Program-made: the position numbers and the translations under genes
Notes under the pieces: model-generated
Database searches by the model: none
What the model was told of the DNA's origin: nothing
What the model saw: the letters and a program-made list of their open reading frames with translations, nothing else
DNA from: Lentimicrobiaceae bacterium
GTDB taxonomy: Bacteria; Bacteroidota; Bacteroidia; Bacteroidales; F082
Length of the DNA stretch: 36,616 nt
Direction of reading: 5' to 3'
Assembly (NCBI GenBank): GCA_015061365.1
Contig: SUWS01000025.1
Location: 1-36,616 of the forward strand
Shown: piece by piece, positions 24,432-32,395 of the stretch
How positions within the stretch are numbered: the first letter of the stretch is position 1
Layout: each line of letters opens with the position of its first letter

Positions 24432-24883
24432 TTATTATAAGATTTTAATTTTCAAATCAAAATCATTCTTCTGTGATGTTTGGTAATTCCAATCCTAAAT
24501 GTTTCTTAGCGTCGACTCTCTTCAAGATGATACCGATGATGAGAGCTGCGATACCTAAACATGCTAACATCACCAATGCCCATGTATAGTTGAGAGCTAC
24601 AGGGTCTGTTACACCAGGATTTTTCTTGTCTAAGATCTTACCTATTAATAATGGGAATAACCATAATCCGATGTTCTGGATCCAGAATATCAAGGCGTAT
24701 GCTGAACCGATGACTTTAGCGTCGACTAATTTTGGAATGCTTGGCCATAATGCAGCAGGTACCAAAGAGAATGATGCTCCTAATACCAAGATTGTTACGT
24801 AAGCTACTATGATGCCGCCGACAGCCTGTCCTTTGAACATAGGTAAAATGAAAGCGAATGTGAGGTGGCATACGATGAGCAAT
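24402..24883. repeat. 482-bp direct duplication, left copy
   Basis: This block is repeated at 26998-27479 in direct orientation with no length difference and a small number of substitutions. It holds a terminator and the last 141 codons of the MFS transporter gene. The right edge is a sharp junction to transposase sequence at 24883/24884. Confidence 0.85.
24463..24883 (-). pseudogene. Orphan 3' end of an MFS transporter gene
   Basis: Encodes the last 140 residues of the intact MFS transporter at 27059-28675, from LLIVCHLTFAFILPMFKGQA to NITEE. Only a few residues differ (for example a Lys for Thr in the LDKxNPGVTD loop). There is no start or N-terminal membrane domain. The frame runs without a stop into the transposase fragment to the right and gives a 233-residue chimeric reading frame that should not be taken as a real protein. 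Confidence 0.85.
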
Positions 24884-25459
24884 CTGTTGAATTCCTTGAA
24901 AGTCTTCTCAATGGCTTTTCTGTTGTCTTTTCTAAAGTCAGATATTGTTCTGAAGTTGGGAGCGAGCTTGCATAAGAGCCACATGACCTCGATGTTGCAA
25001 TGGCATTTACGAGCTAGTTTTCTGGAGGAACGCACGGCGTAGAAGTATCCGTAAATATATAGGGGACTTCTATAAATTCCCCGTTTAAATAAATTTTGAC
25101 AATTATGATAGGAACTTTTGCGTGCTTTATGTTTTTTCTTGGAATATTTTCGTCTATCTTTCAATCACATAGCTCGCTATGTTCTCTCAAGATAAACAAA
25201 AATCTTCTCAAAGAAAAATTCATAAATCACTTGCAAAGCAATTTATAGAAATCCCCTATAGTTTCATCAAGTCTCTTGGGTCATATCCTGGCGTTCCGGT
25301 CTCGGCAGGAGTACTGCGGATGAAACCGAGTTTTTCCATGTCTAGACTATCGACGAAAGCGTCGAAGAATCTGACAGGCGCATCCTGTCCGACATATTCG
25401 TCAATACATTCAGGGAACAAAACCCTTTGCTTTCTGTTTTCACCTTTCATGTATGCCAT
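24884..25459 (-). pseudogene. IS1182-family transposase fragment interrupted by a MITE
   Basis: Two pieces of one transposase N terminus read leftward. Piece one (25257-25459) starts MAYMKGENRKQRVLFPECID and runs to GYDPRDLMKL. Piece two (24884-25061) continues YIYGYFYAVRSSRKLARKC to ISDFRKDNRKAIEKTFKEFN. Joined across the MITE they give a DUF772-type N-terminal domain of about 127 residues, typical of IS1182 transposases. The catalytic DDE part is missing because the gene stops at the junction with the MFS tail. Start chosen at ATG 25457-25459, with a TATATTTG -7 box (complement of 25482-25489) upstream. Confidence 0.85.
25062..25256. mobile_element. 195-bp MITE, copy 2
   Basis: Same element as 18412-18606 in inverted orientation and of the same length. 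Ends are GGGGACTTCTATAAATT and AATTTATAGAAATCCCC. TATA flanks both sides (25058-25061 and 25257-25260). Removing the element and one TATA restores the transposase frame across the site (Met-Lys-Leu-Tyr-Ile-Tyr-Gly), which confirms the boundaries. Confidence 0.9.
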
Positions 25460-25640
25460 TGCCTTGCAAAATATTATACTACAAATATAGTAAAAATATT
25501 TGAGATACAGAAGCTTATATAAATAAAAAATACGCAAATTACATTAAAATGTTTTCGGACAGTCTCCCCCGATTTTATAAAAAAATATTTAAAAAAGTTT
25601 GGATTGTTGAAATAAAATTATAAACTTTGCAGGACGGAAA

Positions 25641-25715
25641 ATGAAAGGAAACAATATGGAAAATAACATACAAATATTAGGCAAAAACAAGTTCATAGAA
25701 CGTGTATCTCGGTAA
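25641..25715 (+). CDS. Possible short leader-like peptide
   Basis: A 24-residue frame (ATG 25641, TAA 25713-25715; MKGNNMENNIQILGKNKFIE...) preceded by an AAACTTTG near-match to the -7 box at about 25622-25629. The stretch 25571-25837 contains nothing else recognisable except an inverted repeat GGGTTCTAT (25774-25782) and ATAGAACCC (25810-25818) just before the FISUMP lipoprotein gene. It may be the remains of a gene start left by the rearrangement, or chance. Confidence 0.2.
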   Translation: MKGNNMENNIQILGKNKFIERVSR

Positions 25716-25837
25716 ATGACATTTATCGGGAACGTTTTTTAAGAAATATATCAAACTACTGACGTGGAAAAATGGGTTCTATCCATTGATGTAGGAAAAT
25801 TAATAATAAATAGAACCCTCCATATAATTTTACAAAA

Positions 25838-26962
25838 ATGAAAGTGAGTATCAGATTAGCTAAAAATTCTTTTATCCTATTTCTTATGTGCTTGATCTTT
25901 GTCGTCTCTTGTAAAAGAGAAGATGATCCGGATGACAATGTACAACAACAAAATCCTAAAGCTTTGTTGAATTATAGAGTCAATATAGCGGAATCCGTTT
26001 TGGATCTGACAGATGTCAGTATTGTTTTTGAAGATAATGCAGGTAATGTTGAAACGGAGATTATTACTTCAGATATGATGCAAGAGGATTTTACGGATTT
26101 GCTTTTATATATCAAAGAATATAGATTTGATGATTTTCCGGCTTCATTTAATTGTAGGGTAAGTTGTACACCTAAGATAGATATTGATCCATACGAGTTT
26201 TGTACTTTGGATGAAAATGGTGAGTGGATCATTAATGGTACTTGGGGACTCGGTTTAGGCTATGCTTATTATATTGATTCTGTTTTGGTTGATATAGAAG
26301 GGTTTCAAAATTACCCTGCGGGTAAGAAGTTAGATCAGCTTGATGACTTATGTGATGATATAGATGGAAAATTTTTAGAGATTCACATAGATGAAAACGG
26401 AGAAATTATTGTAACCAATATACTTGGTCATAAATTTGTTGATTTAGGTTTGCCAAGTGGTCTCAAATGGGCGGCATATAATGTTGGAGCACAATCTCCT
26501 GAAGAATATGGCGATTATTTTGCGTGGGGAGAAGTTAACCCTAAGAGTGCATATACAGAGGAAAATTGTTCTACTATTGATTTGTTTGTCTATGATTTTA
26601 GTGGACATTGGGATTATGATGCGGCAAGGGCTAATTGGGGCGGCACTTGGAGAATGCCTACCGAAGAAGAAATGAGAGAATTAATCCTTAACACTCGTTC
26701 TGAAAGGACACAAATTAATGGTGTTTATGGTTATATAATAACAGGTAGCAATGGTAATTCCATCTTCTTTCCTTGTGCAGGTAAAATGATAGATACAGTA
26801 TTGACTAATGAAGGAGAATATGGATATTATTATTCATCTACATCTACTGGTACACCTTCGTCAGATTATGCTTCATATTATTATTTTGTTGATGAAAATC
26901 AGGTAATATGTTCTAATAAGGATAGATACCATGGGTTTACTATAAGAGCTGTTTCAAACTGA
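25838..26962 (+). CDS. FISUMP-domain lipoprotein
   Basis: A 374-residue lipoprotein: signal segment at about 9-24 with lipobox VVSC (Cys25), an acidic linker (KREDDPDDN), then a domain of about 150 residues that I do not recognise, followed by a FISUMP domain from about 200 to the end (FVDLGLPSGLKWAAYNVGA, YGDYFAWGEVNPKSAY, WGGTWRMPT, GSNGNSIFFPCAG, YYSSTS, FTIRAV). Probably exposed at the cell surface. It lies between the two copies of the 482-bp duplication and is the only + strand gene in that segment, so it may have arrived with the rearrangement. Confidence 0.85.
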   Translation: MKVSIRLAKNSFILFLMCLIFVVSCKREDDPDDNVQQQNPKALLNYRVNIAESVLDLTDVSIVFEDNAGNVETEIITSDMMQEDFTDLLLYIKEYRFDDFPASFNCRVSCTPKIDIDPYEFCTLDENGEWIINGTWGLGLGYAYYIDSVLVDIEGFQNYPAGKKLDQLDDLCDDIDGKFLEIHIDENGEIIVTNILGHKFVDLGLPSGLKWAAYNVGAQSPEEYGDYFAWGEVNPKSAYTEENCSTIDLFVYDFSGHWDYDAARANWGGTWRMPTEEEMRELILNTRSERTQINGVYGYIITGSNGNSIFFPCAGKMIDTVLTNEGEYGYYYSSTSTGTPSSDYASYYYFVDENQVICSNKDRYHGFTIRAVSN

Positions 26963-26993
26963 TTTGATGTTTATATTTATTAGCAATAAATAA

Positions 26994-27027
26994 AAAAACG
27001 GGCAGAACCTAAATTCTACCCGTTTTT
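26994..27027. terminator. Terminator between the FISUMP gene and the MFS gene
   Basis: AAAAACGGG and CCCGTTTTT with a 16-nt loop, followed by T residues; identical in arrangement to the copy after aroA. It lies between convergent genes and probably serves both. Confidence 0.75.
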
Positions 27028-27479
27028 TTATTATAAGATTTTAATTTTCAAATCAAAATCATTCTTCTGTGATGTTTGGTAATTCCAATCCTAAATGTTT
27101 CTTAGCGTCGACTCTCTTCAAGATGATACCGATGATGAGAGCTGCGATACCTAAACATGCTAACATCACCAATGCCCATGTATAGTTGAGAGCTACAGGG
27201 TCGGTGACGCCAGGATTTGTCTTATCCAAGATCTTACCTATTAATAATGGGAATAACCATAATCCGATGTTCTGGATCCAGAATATCAAGGCGTATGCTG
27301 AACCGATGACTTTTGCGTCGACTAATTTTGGAACGCTTGGCCATAATGCAGCAGGTACCAATGAGAATGATGCTCCTAATACCAAGATTGTTACGTAAGC
27401 TACTATGATGCCGCCGACAGCCTGTCCTTTGAACATAGGTAAAATGAAAGCAAATGTGAGGTGGCATACGATGAGCAAT
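26998..27479. repeat. 482-bp direct duplication, right copy
   Basis: Right copy of the block at 24402-24883. Here the sequence continues into the intact MFS gene, so this is the likely parent. The distance between copies is about 2.6 kb, so recombination between them would delete the FISUMP lipoprotein gene, the IS remnant and one MITE. Confidence 0.85.
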
Positions 27480-28675
27480 AACGAACCTATCATCAACATT
27501 GAAGCGGCCTTACCTTTATGGTCGACGTAGTTGCCGAGGATAGGAGTGATAGCTACAGCCAACAATGGGAATACAGCGAATACAGATGCTGCTGAGCCAC
27601 GCATATAACCCATGTAGCAATAAACCACTAAACAAACGATAGCAGCTGCCATCAAACCGTATTTCAAACCGGTCTTCTTTGAGAAGTTGCTTGCGAATGA
27701 ACAAGCGGCAACAGCTAACATGATTACGTATTGTACGATGGTAACAGCTTCAGAAGCCCAGAATCCTGTTGGTTCTGTGAAAGTGAGGTTACATTGTAAC
27801 ATGTTAACAGCGTATTTTTGGAATGGGAAGATAGCTGAGTAATAGAGTACGCAGAGAAGTGCGACCAACCAGAAACCCCAGCTTGACAAGATTTTTCCGA
27901 TGTCGCTGATTTTGAATGGATCGTCTTTTTCTTCTGCTTCGCCTGTCTGTGAATCCAATTTCTTATCCATGAAGAAATAAACGACGAACATGATAAGAGC
28001 GATGCACAACAAGACAACGCCGAAAGCAACAGCGCGTGATACGTCTACCTTACCACCCCAGTTAGCGAACATAGGTGAGAAGATCATACATGTAGCGACG
28101 CCGAGACGTGCCAATGCCATTTCTGAACCCATAGCCAATGCCATCTCACGGCCTTTGAACCATTTTACGATACCACGGGAAACGGTGATACCAGCCATTT
28201 CAACGCCGCAGCCGAATACCATGAATCCGATGGCTGCCAACTTAGCCGATGCAGGCATTCCTCTGTAGAATGGCGATACGCCTAACTCTTCAAAAACAGG
28301 GATGTAGTTGAGGTTTTCTGTGAACCATCTTTCCAAGCCGCTGCCAAAGAAACTCTCTGATATAGCGTAATATTTTATGATGGCACCGACGAGCATAACA
28401 GCGCCCGACAATACTGCTGTGAAACGAACACCCATCTTGTCGAGGATGATACCTGCGAAGATGAGGAAGAATACGAATACATTCAAGAATGTTTCAGCAC
28501 CTTGCATTGTACCGAATGCTGTGGAGTCCCAACCTCTTTCAGATTGCATGAGGTCTTTGATAGGAGAGAGGATGTCCATGAACACGTATGAACAGAACAT
28601 CGCAAAAGCTAAGAGCAACAAGGCAATCCATCTCATCGCTGCCGAGTCGCGTAATGTTTGAAGTTTTTCTGTCAT
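27059..28675 (-). CDS. MFS transporter
   Basis: A 538-residue major facilitator protein with about twelve membrane segments. The first segment (RWIALLLLAFAMFCSYVFMD) and the GIILDKMGVRFTAV loop, which has the G-x-x-x-D-K/R pattern of MFS motif A, are present. A charged cytoplasmic loop (KKLDSQTGEAEEKDD) separates the halves. The sequence resembles MFSD1-like carriers that occur in Bacteroidales; dipeptides are a possible substrate given the M16 peptidase gene upstream on the same strand, but this is inferred. Its 3' quarter is duplicated beside aroA. Confidence 0.85.
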   Translation of the reverse strand: MTEKLQTLRDSAAMRWIALLLLAFAMFCSYVFMDILSPIKDLMQSERGWDSTAFGTMQGAETFLNVFVFFLIFAGIILDKMGVRFTAVLSGAVMLVGAIIKYYAISESFFGSGLERWFTENLNYIPVFEELGVSPFYRGMPASAKLAAIGFMVFGCGVEMAGITVSRGIVKWFKGREMALAMGSEMALARLGVATCMIFSPMFANWGGKVDVSRAVAFGVVLLCIALIMFVVYFFMDKKLDSQTGEAEEKDDPFKISDIGKILSSWGFWLVALLCVLYYSAIFPFQKYAVNMLQCNLTFTEPTGFWASEAVTIVQYVIMLAVAACSFASNFSKKTGLKYGLMAAAIVCLVVYCYMGYMRGSAASVFAVFPLLAVAITPILGNYVDHKGKAASMLMIGSLLLIVCHLTFAFILPMFKGQAVGGIIVAYVTILVLGASFSLVPAALWPSVPKLVDAKVIGSAYALIFWIQNIGLWLFPLLIGKILDKTNPGVTDPVALNYTWALVMLACLGIAALIIGIILKRVDAKKHLGLELPNITEE

Positions 28676-28712
28676 GATAATATTGTTTTAAAATTTGAAT
28701 TCAATTTAACTA

Positions 28713-28762
28713 TAGAGACGCATCAATGAGTGTTTGTTGCATCTTACATTGGTACGTCTCTA
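28713..28762. repeat. Palindromic intergenic repeat
   Basis: TAGAGACG (28713-28720) and CGTCTCTA (28755-28762) with an inner paired stretch (CAATG with CATTG) form an imperfect 16-bp stem with an 18-nt loop, in the 119-bp gap between the M16 and MFS genes. Palindromes around GTAGAGACG are recurrent in Bacteroidales intergenic regions. No T run follows on the minus strand, so a terminator role is doubtful; it could process or stabilise a shared transcript. Confidence 0.6.
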
Positions 28763-28770
28763 CGATTTTA

Positions 28771-28794
28771 AACTTTCAATTTTCAGTTTTCAAT
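28771..28794. repeat. Heptamer array abutting the M16 stop codon
   Basis: Units AACTTTC, AATTTTC and AGTTTTC followed by AAT; the M16 stop codon lies at 28795-28797, directly next to the array. Confidence 0.5.
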
Positions 28795-31599
28795 TTATTT
28801 TGCTGGAAGCTGAACCACTTCTTTCAAGTTGCCGTTCAATACTTGTTTTGCGAATTCGGCGACTGATTCAACGGTGACACCTTTAATAATATTTTCATAT
28901 TCGCTGATGATGTCGATATTGTCTCTTGTCTGTGATTCGATTGCGCTGATCCAGAATCTGTTTTCTTGAAGTTGTTCTGTTCTCTTCTTGAGTTTGTTTT
29001 CAAGAACCTTGCTGAGGTCTTCCTGACGTGGACCGTTTTCTGCTACGTCTTTAAGTCCTGCCTTAGCGATGTCCATCAATGTTGCATAAACTTCATCGTT
29101 TGTATCGAAAGCGATGAGGAATCTGAAATCGTCGTCAGGTCTGTTGTTTGTCGAACCCATAACACCGACACCGTAGGTTCCGCCTTGTTCCTCACGGATT
29201 GTCTTTGTATAGACGATGTCGAGGACATCAGAAAGAACTGACATATAAACTTGGTTGTAAAGGTTATATTCCATGTCGCCGTTGTAAATCATATAGACGG
29301 ATGTCTTAGGATCTTTCATCTCTCTCTGATAATGTGTTACGTAATCTTCGTTTGTTAATTCAAGACCTACATTCTTCCAGTTTTCTTTACGTTTGTTTTT
29401 CTTCAAAGAAGCTAAATATTGTTCTACTAATGGTTTGAATGTTTCAACATCGATGTTGCCGACAAATGTGAATGTGAAGTTATTAGGATCTGAGAAACGG
29501 TCTTTGTACATTTCCATTGCCTTTGCGTAATCTACTTTGTCGTAATCTTCTACAGTCATTCTCTTTACCAATGGGTGGTTGTTATACATGACTTTGTTCA
29601 ATGAGTCTGACAATGTGATCATAGGGTTGAGTTCCATATTTTTCAACATCGCTTTTGTACGTTGCATCTCTGAAGCGAAAGCCTCTTCGTCAGCGCGAGG
29701 TGCTGTGAAGTATAAGTAGATGAGTTGCATCATTGTTTCCAAATCTTTAGGTGATGAGAAACCTGTCATGCCTTCAGAATAAGTGTTGATTTGAGGATAT
29801 ACGCTTACTTTCTTACCTGCCAAGACTTTAGGAAGATCTATTGCGCTGAACTCACCGACGCCACCTAAGGTGATGATTTCTGGCAATACTTGTAATGTAT
29901 ATGGGTCATCTTGTGGAAGTGCTGTCAAACCGCCTTCGCTATATGCGCTCATTCTGATTTCGTCGTCTTTGAATGTGGTTTGTTTGTAGATGACTTTCAT
30001 GCCGTTGCTGAGTGTCCATTCTGTTGTTCCGAAAACTTCATCGACAACCTCATTCTTAATTTTTCCAGGTTTTGGAAGTTCTGCTACGATAGGACCGTCG
30101 AACACTTCTTCTACGTAAGGTTCTACTTCAACAGCCATTGCGTTGTTGTACATAGCTAATAATTCTTCTTCTGTAGGAAGCACTTCGCCTTCTTTTTCAG
30201 GAGCTAACAATGTCATGACAAAGTTGTTCTGAGGGATGATTTCCTTAACGATAGAGTTGATTGCTTCTAAAGGAAGACTTGGAATTATTTGTTGATAAAG
30301 CATATATTCAGTTTCGATGTCCATCATTGGTTCGTTGCTGATGAAGTGATCTAAGCAAGCATTTACGTATTTGCTGTTTTCTGTGTTGTTTCTTTCGTTA
30401 TATGCGCTTTCAATGTTTTTCATGAAATCGGCTTTTGCTCTTTCATACTCTGAAGCGGTGAAACCGTATTGTTGCATACGTTTTGTTTCTGCTACCATAG
30501 CTGCAATAGCTTCTTCAATACCTTCGGCGTCTTTAGGAATCACAACACTTGTCCATGCGTCTTTTGTAGGAGCTACATAATAATCGTCATAGTAGCTGTA
30601 TCCATAAACGAAAGGAGGATTTGATTTCTGTGTAAGCTCTTGTAATCTGTCGTTTTGCATACTTGTAACTAAGCTGATGACATATTGTGACAACCAGTAA
30701 GAGACATCATTTTTCAATGAATCTGGTGTTGCGTCTTGTTTGTGGAACATCATCACTTGGTAAGAAGTCAACTCTGGGTCTGAAGCTATTGCTACGATAG
30801 GTTCTTCGTTGTCTTCGATCATGAACTGTGTTCTTTCTGCTGGATTTACAGGAGCAGGGATGTCGGCGAACATTTCTTTGATGCGAGCTTCGATAGCGTC
30901 GACATCGACATCACCTACGATGATGAGACCTTGGAGGTCTGGACGATACCATTTGTGATAGTAGTCGCGGATGTCTTGGTATGTGAAGTTAGCAATAACT
31001 TCTTTTGTTCCGATAGGGAGACGTTCTCCGTAAGGGCTGCCTGGATACATGATAGGAAGAACCTTTTCCATGACGCGGCGATTAGCTCCGCCTGTAGTGC
31101 GTTCTTCTTCTAAGATGACACCGCGTTCGTTGTCAATCTCTTCTTCTTCAAGAGCGATGAAGCTTGACCAGTCGTGGAGGATGAGAAGACATGTGTCGAC
31201 CAATCCTGGGAGGTCTGTAGGAACGTTGGTGACCATGTAGATTGTCTGGTCGATACCTGTTCCAGCGTTGAGGTTTTCACCGAATTTGATACCTCTGCTC
31301 TGGAGGTAGTTTCTCAATGTCATTCCAGGAAGGTTTGTGGTTCCGTTGAATGCCATGTGTTCCAAGAAGTGGGCGAGACCTCTTTGGTTTTCTTCTTCAA
31401 GAACTGAACCTACTTTCTGTGCGATGTAGAAGTCAGCTCTGTTGTCTGGTTTTTCATTGTGACGGATGTAATACGTCATGCCGTTGTCCAACTTTCCGTA
31501 TCTTACGTTAGGATCCATTGGGATCGGCATTGCCATTTGGGCAAAGCTATTGAGGCCGAATGCTAAAACCATCAATAGTGATAATAAGTACTTTTTCAT
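28795..31599 (-). CDS. M16-family zinc metallopeptidase (pitrilysin-like), exported
   Basis: A 934-residue protein with a signal peptide (about 1-20, ending SFAQ). The inverted zinc motif H-x-x-E-H is at 77-81 (HFLEH) and the third ligand Glu158 follows after exactly 76 residues, the classical M16 spacing. Two homologous halves are present: the active N-terminal half (about 30-480) and an inactive-type C-terminal half (about 520-930, ending in the conserved R-x-x-Y-type element TYGVGVMG). M16 peptidases of this kind degrade peptides in the periplasm. It is followed downstream by the MFS gene and preceded by rsmG on the same strand with 37 bp between. Confidence 0.93.
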   Translation of the reverse strand: MKKYLLSLLMVLAFGLNSFAQMAMPIPMDPNVRYGKLDNGMTYYIRHNEKPDNRADFYIAQKVGSVLEEENQRGLAHFLEHMAFNGTTNLPGMTLRNYLQSRGIKFGENLNAGTGIDQTIYMVTNVPTDLPGLVDTCLLILHDWSSFIALEEEEIDNERGVILEEERTTGGANRRVMEKVLPIMYPGSPYGERLPIGTKEVIANFTYQDIRDYYHKWYRPDLQGLIIVGDVDVDAIEARIKEMFADIPAPVNPAERTQFMIEDNEEPIVAIASDPELTSYQVMMFHKQDATPDSLKNDVSYWLSQYVISLVTSMQNDRLQELTQKSNPPFVYGYSYYDDYYVAPTKDAWTSVVIPKDAEGIEEAIAAMVAETKRMQQYGFTASEYERAKADFMKNIESAYNERNNTENSKYVNACLDHFISNEPMMDIETEYMLYQQIIPSLPLEAINSIVKEIIPQNNFVMTLLAPEKEGEVLPTEEELLAMYNNAMAVEVEPYVEEVFDGPIVAELPKPGKIKNEVVDEVFGTTEWTLSNGMKVIYKQTTFKDDEIRMSAYSEGGLTALPQDDPYTLQVLPEIITLGGVGEFSAIDLPKVLAGKKVSVYPQINTYSEGMTGFSSPKDLETMMQLIYLYFTAPRADEEAFASEMQRTKAMLKNMELNPMITLSDSLNKVMYNNHPLVKRMTVEDYDKVDYAKAMEMYKDRFSDPNNFTFTFVGNIDVETFKPLVEQYLASLKKNKRKENWKNVGLELTNEDYVTHYQREMKDPKTSVYMIYNGDMEYNLYNQVYMSVLSDVLDIVYTKTIREEQGGTYGVGVMGSTNNRPDDDFRFLIAFDTNDEVYATLMDIAKAGLKDVAENGPRQEDLSKVLENKLKKRTEQLQENRFWISAIESQTRDNIDIISEYENIIKGVTVESVAEFAKQVLNGNLKEVVQLPAK

Positions 31600-31636
31600 A
31601 GATTGTTGTTTAAATTTTATTAAATGTTTTGAATTC

Positions 31637-32269
31637 TTAATATAAATGAACTACATATTTTTCAACGAAATATGGTTCTGCATACCATTTTGTTATCGAT
31701 GTCGACTTACGTTTCCAGTTCTTAGGGACTTCTCTTAATTCTTCTTCTATGTCGCCTCCTTTGAGATAAAGTACACCACCAGCTTCTATGTCGTTATGAA
31801 TGCGTAACTTGTTGCCTACCCAACCCGCTATTTCTGGAAGACGTGTCACGGCGCGACTTGTTATAACATCGAATTTGTCTTTCACTTTCTCGGCACGTTC
31901 TTGAATCGCGACTACATTTTTCAAGCCTAAAGACTCAGCGACAGCTTGAACGACTTTTATCTTTTTGCCGATACTGTCGACTAACAGAAAGTCAGTTTGC
32001 GGAAACATTATGGCTAACGGAATGCCGGGGAAACCGCCGCCAGTGCCAACATCCATGACCTTCATTCCAGGCAATAAAGGGAAATATTTTGCTATAGCCA
32101 AAGAATGCAGGACGTGATGTTCGTAAAAACTATCCATATCCTTGCGTGAAATAACATTGATCTTGCTGTTCCAGTCTTCATATAAAGGTAATAATGACTG
32201 ATATTGCAACATCTGATTTTCAGTAAGTTCAGGAAAGTATCTCTTGATGATGGTATGATCCATATACAT
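31637..32269 (-). CDS. rsmG: 16S rRNA (guanine-527-N7)-methyltransferase
   Basis: A 210-residue RsmG (GidB) that methylates G527 of 16S rRNA using SAM. The SAM motif VMDVGTGGGFPGIPLAI (about 71-87), LVDSIGKKIKVVQ, and DVITSRAVTRLPE are typical. Full length. Two nearby ATG codons are possible (32267-32269 and 32261-32263); the family usually starts a few residues before the first helix, which both satisfy. First gene of a leftward set with the M16 peptidase gene. Confidence 0.95.
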   Translation of the reverse strand: MYMDHTIIKRYFPELTENQMLQYQSLLPLYEDWNSKINVISRKDMDSFYEHHVLHSLAIAKYFPLLPGMKVMDVGTGGGFPGIPLAIMFPQTDFLLVDSIGKKIKVVQAVAESLGLKNVVAIQERAEKVKDKFDVITSRAVTRLPEIAGWVGNKLRIHNDIEAGGVLYLKGGDIEEELREVPKNWKRKSTSITKWYAEPYFVEKYVVHLY

Positions 32270-32284
32270 TTATCTTAATTTGCA

Positions 32285-32292
32285 CAAAAGTA
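32285..32292 (-). promoter_or_regulatory. Putative -7 box for rsmG
   Basis: TACTTTTG on the minus strand (complement of 32285-32292) fits TAnnTTTG and lies 15 bp before the start at 32269. No clear TTTG at -33 was found. Confidence 0.45.
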
Positions 32293-32395
32293 AGAAAAAA
32301 GATTAAATATACATTATAAATATGAGTGAAAAAATGCTAAATAATATTTAAGGAAATTATGAGTTATTTTTATATCTTTACACAAAATTTTCCCG

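Larger units (their letters stand above)
24884..25570 (-). mobile_element. Remnant of an IS1182-like insertion sequence
   Basis: Holds the transposase fragment, its promoter region and a probable right end near 25551-25570 (TTTTCGGACAGTCTCCCCC). The left end and the catalytic part have been lost at 24883/24884. The CAAT at 24880-24883 is shared by the MFS gene at the junction and may also have been present in the IS, suggesting microhomology-mediated joining. Confidence 0.65.

Noticed and set aside
24463..25164. A 233-residue reading frame with a basic N terminus and an MFS-like C terminus
   Set aside because: It is a chance fusion of MITE, transposase fragment and duplicated MFS tail and lacks any sensible start; annotated as pieces instead.
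25551..25570. Similarity of the IS right end (GGAGACTGTCC) to one MITE end (GGAGACTTCTA)
   Set aside because: Only seven bases agree and the other MITE ends read GGGGACTTC or GGGGGCTTC, so a family link is not supported.
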